A DNA stretch of 25,046 nucleotides from JAFAGX01 sp035623255 (GTDB lineage: Bacteria > Acidobacteriota > Terriglobia > Terriglobales > Acidobacteriaceae), in the NCBI GenBank assembly GCA_035623255.1, contig DASPTU010000102.1, forward strand, positions 1-25,046, written 5' to 3'. Below the pieces are notes generated by a model. It saw nothing but the letters and a program-made list of their open reading frames with translations, searched no databases and had not been told where the DNA came from. Positions 24,549 to 25,046 of the stretch are shown one piece after another. The position numbers and the translations under genes are program-made. Numbering within the stretch: the first letter of the stretch is position 1; the number at the start of each line of letters is the position of its first letter.

Positions 24549-25046
24549 ATGATCATCAGGCCAGCCTTATTAGCGGACTTGCCGAGAGTTACTGAAATCT
24601 ACAACCACTATGTCCAAAATTCCCATGTCACCTTCGATGTTCAGGTCTTCACGCCCGAGCAGCGTGTGGGGTGGTTTCACGATCATTCGGACCGGCCTCG
24701 CCATCGCATGCTTGTCGCTGAAGAAGAGGATGGTGAAATCCTTGGTTATGCCGCAAGTGGCCCGTTCAGAAGCAAAGAAGGGTACCGGACCACGGTTGAG
24801 ATGACGATCTATTGCAGTGCTGGTGCGAGCGGCAGAGGCATAGGAGCCGCGCTGTATCGTGACCTCTTCGCCCTGCTCGCAGGTGAAGACGTGCGCCGTG
24901 CTGTCGCCGGCATCACTCAGCCAAACCTAGCCTCGAACGCACTGCACGAACGATTTGGGTTTCACAAGGTCGGGACCTTTACTCAGGTCGGGCAGAAATT
25001 CGGCAAGTACTGGGACGTACTATGGATGGAAAAAGCTATGCCGGGG
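24549..25046 (+). CDS. GNAT acetyltransferase, phosphinothricin N-acetyltransferase-like, truncated by window edge
   Basis: An open frame of 166 codons from ATG 24549 to the last base, with no stop in the window. The family normally has 160-180 residues, so nearly all of it is present. Signature blocks run in the expected order: MIIRPALLADLPRVTEIYNH, then NSHVTFDVQVFTPEQR, GYAASGPFRSKEGYRTTVEM, the acetyl-CoA loop SGRGIGAAL, AGITQPNLASNALHERFGF and VGTFTQVGQKFGKYWDV. Members of this group acetylate phosphinothricin, methionine derivatives or other L-amino acid analogues; the native substrate is unresolved and herbicide resistance should not be assumed. A TTG at 24507 could give a 14-residue extension, but the family usually starts at the point chosen. 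Confidence 0.9.
   Translation, partial: MIIRPALLADLPRVTEIYNHYVQNSHVTFDVQVFTPEQRVGWFHDHSDRPRHRMLVAEEEDGEILGYAASGPFRSKEGYRTTVEMTIYCSAGASGRGIGAALYRDLFALLAGEDVRRAVAGITQPNLASNALHERFGFHKVGTFTQVGQKFGKYWDVLWMEKAMPG

Noticed and set aside
24610..24804. 64-codon frame near the window end
   Set aside because: It lies in another frame within the phosphinothricin-acetyltransferase-like gene, whose conserved motifs run through it.

Overview
The window looks like a chromosomal segment of an Acidobacteriota genome, probably class Terriglobia. The inference rests on the gene families rather than on any marker gene: an Oar-like TonB-dependent receptor, a long secreted sedolisin (S53) with Ig-like repeats and a characteristic C-terminal tail, a PTPS-related polytopic membrane protein, and an MdtABC-type efflux operon. 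I saw no rRNA, tRNA, CRISPR array, insertion sequence or phage gene. The segment reads as ordinary, gene-dense chromosome with short intergenic gaps (none above 300 bases).

Layout. Positions 1-3316 (plus strand): the 3' end of a TonB-dependent receptor, then a secreted GH9 glycoside hydrolase, then a secreted TPR-like protein. Positions 3338-6196 (minus): a tightly coupled three-gene operon of a PTPS-related GT-C-like membrane protein, the RdgB/HAM1 house-cleaning nucleotidase and a GNAT acetyltransferase. Positions 6342-7736 (minus): a small coiled-coil protein followed by a receiver-PilZ-PilZ protein. Positions 8029-11529 (plus): a 1166-residue secreted S53 peptidase. Positions 11628-13067 (plus): a GT-C-like membrane protein whose best start is CTG. 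Positions 13106-13915 (minus): a cupredoxin-like protein with a carboxypeptidase-regulatory domain. Positions 14005-21514 (minus): a complete mdtABC-type RND efflux operon (lipoprotein adaptor plus two different RND pumps). Positions 21803-25046 (plus): a COG3375-like GNAT, a GT39 glycosyltransferase, and a phosphinothricin-acetyltransferase-like GNAT that reaches the window edge without a stop.

How the genes fit together. Several encode the cell's contact with its surroundings: polymer breakdown and uptake (receptor, GH9, S53 peptidase), envelope glycan assembly (three GT-C-like proteins in separate transcription units), drug or metabolite export (MdtABC type) and c-di-GMP sensing (PilZ). 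No outer-membrane TolC-like channel lies beside the pump in this window.

I did not find a clearly new multi-gene system. The most interesting leads are: the S53 peptidase tail, where a double hydrophobic, Arg-rich and Gly-Cys segment seems to interrupt an Ig-like domain; a CTG start supported by a good ribosome-binding site; a set of genes with a -10-like box about 10 bases before the start and no Shine-Dalgarno sequence; and the coiled-coil/receiver-PilZ-PilZ pair. Start corrections made here: rdgB at 4526, the coiled-coil gene at 7736, the cupredoxin gene at 13915, mdtA at 21514 and the GT-C gene at 11628.
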